From NCBI RefSeq assembly GCF_015207655.1, contig NZ_JADEWN010000025.1, forward strand, positions 1 to 64,000: 64,000 nt of DNA. Direction: 5' to 3'. Positions 63,451 to 64,000 of this stretch are shown one piece after another. Numbering within the stretch: the first letter of the stretch is position 1; every line of letters starts with the position of its first letter. Made by a program: the position numbers and the translations under genes. A model generated the notes under the pieces. It was not told where the DNA came from, made no database searches, and worked only from the letters and a program-made list of their open reading frames with translations. Source of the stretch: Gloeocapsopsis crepidinum LEGE 06123 (GTDB lineage: Bacteria > Cyanobacteriota > Cyanobacteriia > Cyanobacteriales > Chroococcidiopsidaceae).

Positions 63451-64000
63451 ATGATTCCTCCTACTATTGAATTCGCATCCTTTCAAGATGTTTTGGATTT
63501 CATTGAAACCAAAAAAGCAGAGTTTGCTCAAGCTCCTTTATTTCAATTCATGCAAGACAGCAGTATCTCTCCGTTACAACGACTAGGATTTTCTCCTTGT
63601 ATCGCCCATTTCATCATGAGTTTTGGGGATCTCAATAAATACGTATTTCGTGACGAGACTAGCAACTTTGATCTAGTTCAAAACGCGATCAACGAGCATA
63701 CCTATGAAGATGACCATCATTGGCATTGGTTCCTGCGAGATTTGCAGGTGCTAGGATTTGACCGTCCTAAAAGCTTTGTGGATACCTTACGTTTTCTCTG
63801 GGGCAACGACACTTGCATTACTCGGCAATTATCCTATCAACTCTCTGCATATACCCTAAATGCCGATCCAATTGTCAAAATGGCAGCTATTGAAGCTATT
63901 GAAGCCACAGGCAATATTTTATTTAGCCACACTACACGAGTTGCCCAGGAGTTACAAAGCATCACGCAACAGGAATATATTTACTTTGGCAAGTTTCATC
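63451..64000 (+). CDS. Histidine-rich helical protein, possible heme-oxygenase-like diiron enzyme, partial
   Basis: An open frame from the ATG at 63451 runs off the window, covering 183 codons. The translation begins MIPPTIEFASFQDVLDFIE. INEHTYEDDHHWHWFLRDLQVLG (near 88-110) is rich in His/Glu/Asp, and IEAIEATGNILFSHTTRVAQELQ follows. Such Glu-His-Asp-rich helices recall heme-oxygenase-like diiron oxidases and ferritin-like proteins. That is inference from composition and spacing. The C-terminal ligands would lie beyond the window. A weak TAAGAG ribosome binding site lies 6 bases before the ATG. Confidence 0.75.
   Translation, partial: MIPPTIEFASFQDVLDFIETKKAEFAQAPLFQFMQDSSISPLQRLGFSPCIAHFIMSFGDLNKYVFRDETSNFDLVQNAINEHTYEDDHHWHWFLRDLQVLGFDRPKSFVDTLRFLWGNDTCITRQLSYQLSAYTLNADPIVKMAAIEAIEATGNILFSHTTRVAQELQSITQQEYIYFGKFH

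Noticed and set aside
1-64000. CRISPR array, tRNA or rRNA genes
   Set aside because: No regularly spaced direct repeats and no cloverleaf-like or rRNA-like stretch were noticed on either strand. A tRNA could still be missed by eye.

Overview
The window comes from a cyanobacterial chromosome. The HIP1 octamer GCGATCGC and its variants recur throughout. The gene set includes families typical of cyanobacteria: an EGY-type M50 protease, a RodZ-like protein, a Wzc-type tyrosine kinase and many exopolysaccharide glycosyltransferases. The density of sulfated or extracellular polysaccharide genes fits a desiccation-tolerant or sheath-forming coccoid such as the Chroococcidiopsis/Gloeocapsopsis group, but that genus-level guess is inference.

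Bases 1-21,000 hold a large extracellular-polysaccharide (EPS) locus, mostly on the minus strand. From its promoter-proximal end it runs: GT2 glycosyltransferase, Wzz/BY-kinase, O-antigen ligase/polymerase-like membrane protein, two GT4 enzymes, a sulfotransferase, a secreted polysaccharide lyase, an Alg14/Alg13-like split glycosyltransferase and another GT2. A second, longer lyase on the plus strand follows, then rfbF (CDP-glucose synthesis), an L-2-hydroxyglutarate-oxidase-like flavoenzyme, a GT61 enzyme, an IS630-family insertion, an NAD-dependent epimerase, a secreted RTX/SGNH esterase and the start of a Gfo/Idh-like dehydrogenase. Together these can make a modified nucleotide sugar, assemble, sulfate and export a chain, and trim it outside the cell.

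Bases 21,000-29,500 are gene-poor and AT-rich. They hold three small or unknown genes, a secreted GHL10-type glycoside hydrolase, an EGY-like membrane protease, and two diverged copies of a short repeat that may be transposon debris.

Bases 29,500-39,300 form a compact nitrogen-scavenging neighbourhood: a polyamine-type ABC transporter, an allantoate/N-carbamoyl-amino-acid amidohydrolase, an EamA exporter, a FadR-type GntR regulator, an allophanate-hydrolase-C-terminus-like protein, a GNAT acetyltransferase and an Asp/Glu/hydantoin racemase. A 15-bp near-identical site, TGTA(T/C)TCTGTATACA, lies upstream of both the transporter operon and the regulator, and a related palindrome lies upstream of the substrate-binding protein. 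This is the best candidate here for an undescribed regulated system.

Bases 39,300-64,000 are mainly housekeeping genes: flippase, secA, diheme cytochrome c, a GT4/methyltransferase/MoxR operon, ribF, surE, pheS, a PsiE-like protein, recQ, a DUF4212/sodium-solute symporter pair, a Nudix/RidA pair, two more sulfotransferases, malQ, a RodZ-like protein, an RluB-type pseudouridine synthase and a DUF2993 protein. They end with a small secreted cysteine-containing protein and a partial histidine-rich protein running off the window. I saw no rRNA, tRNA or CRISPR array.
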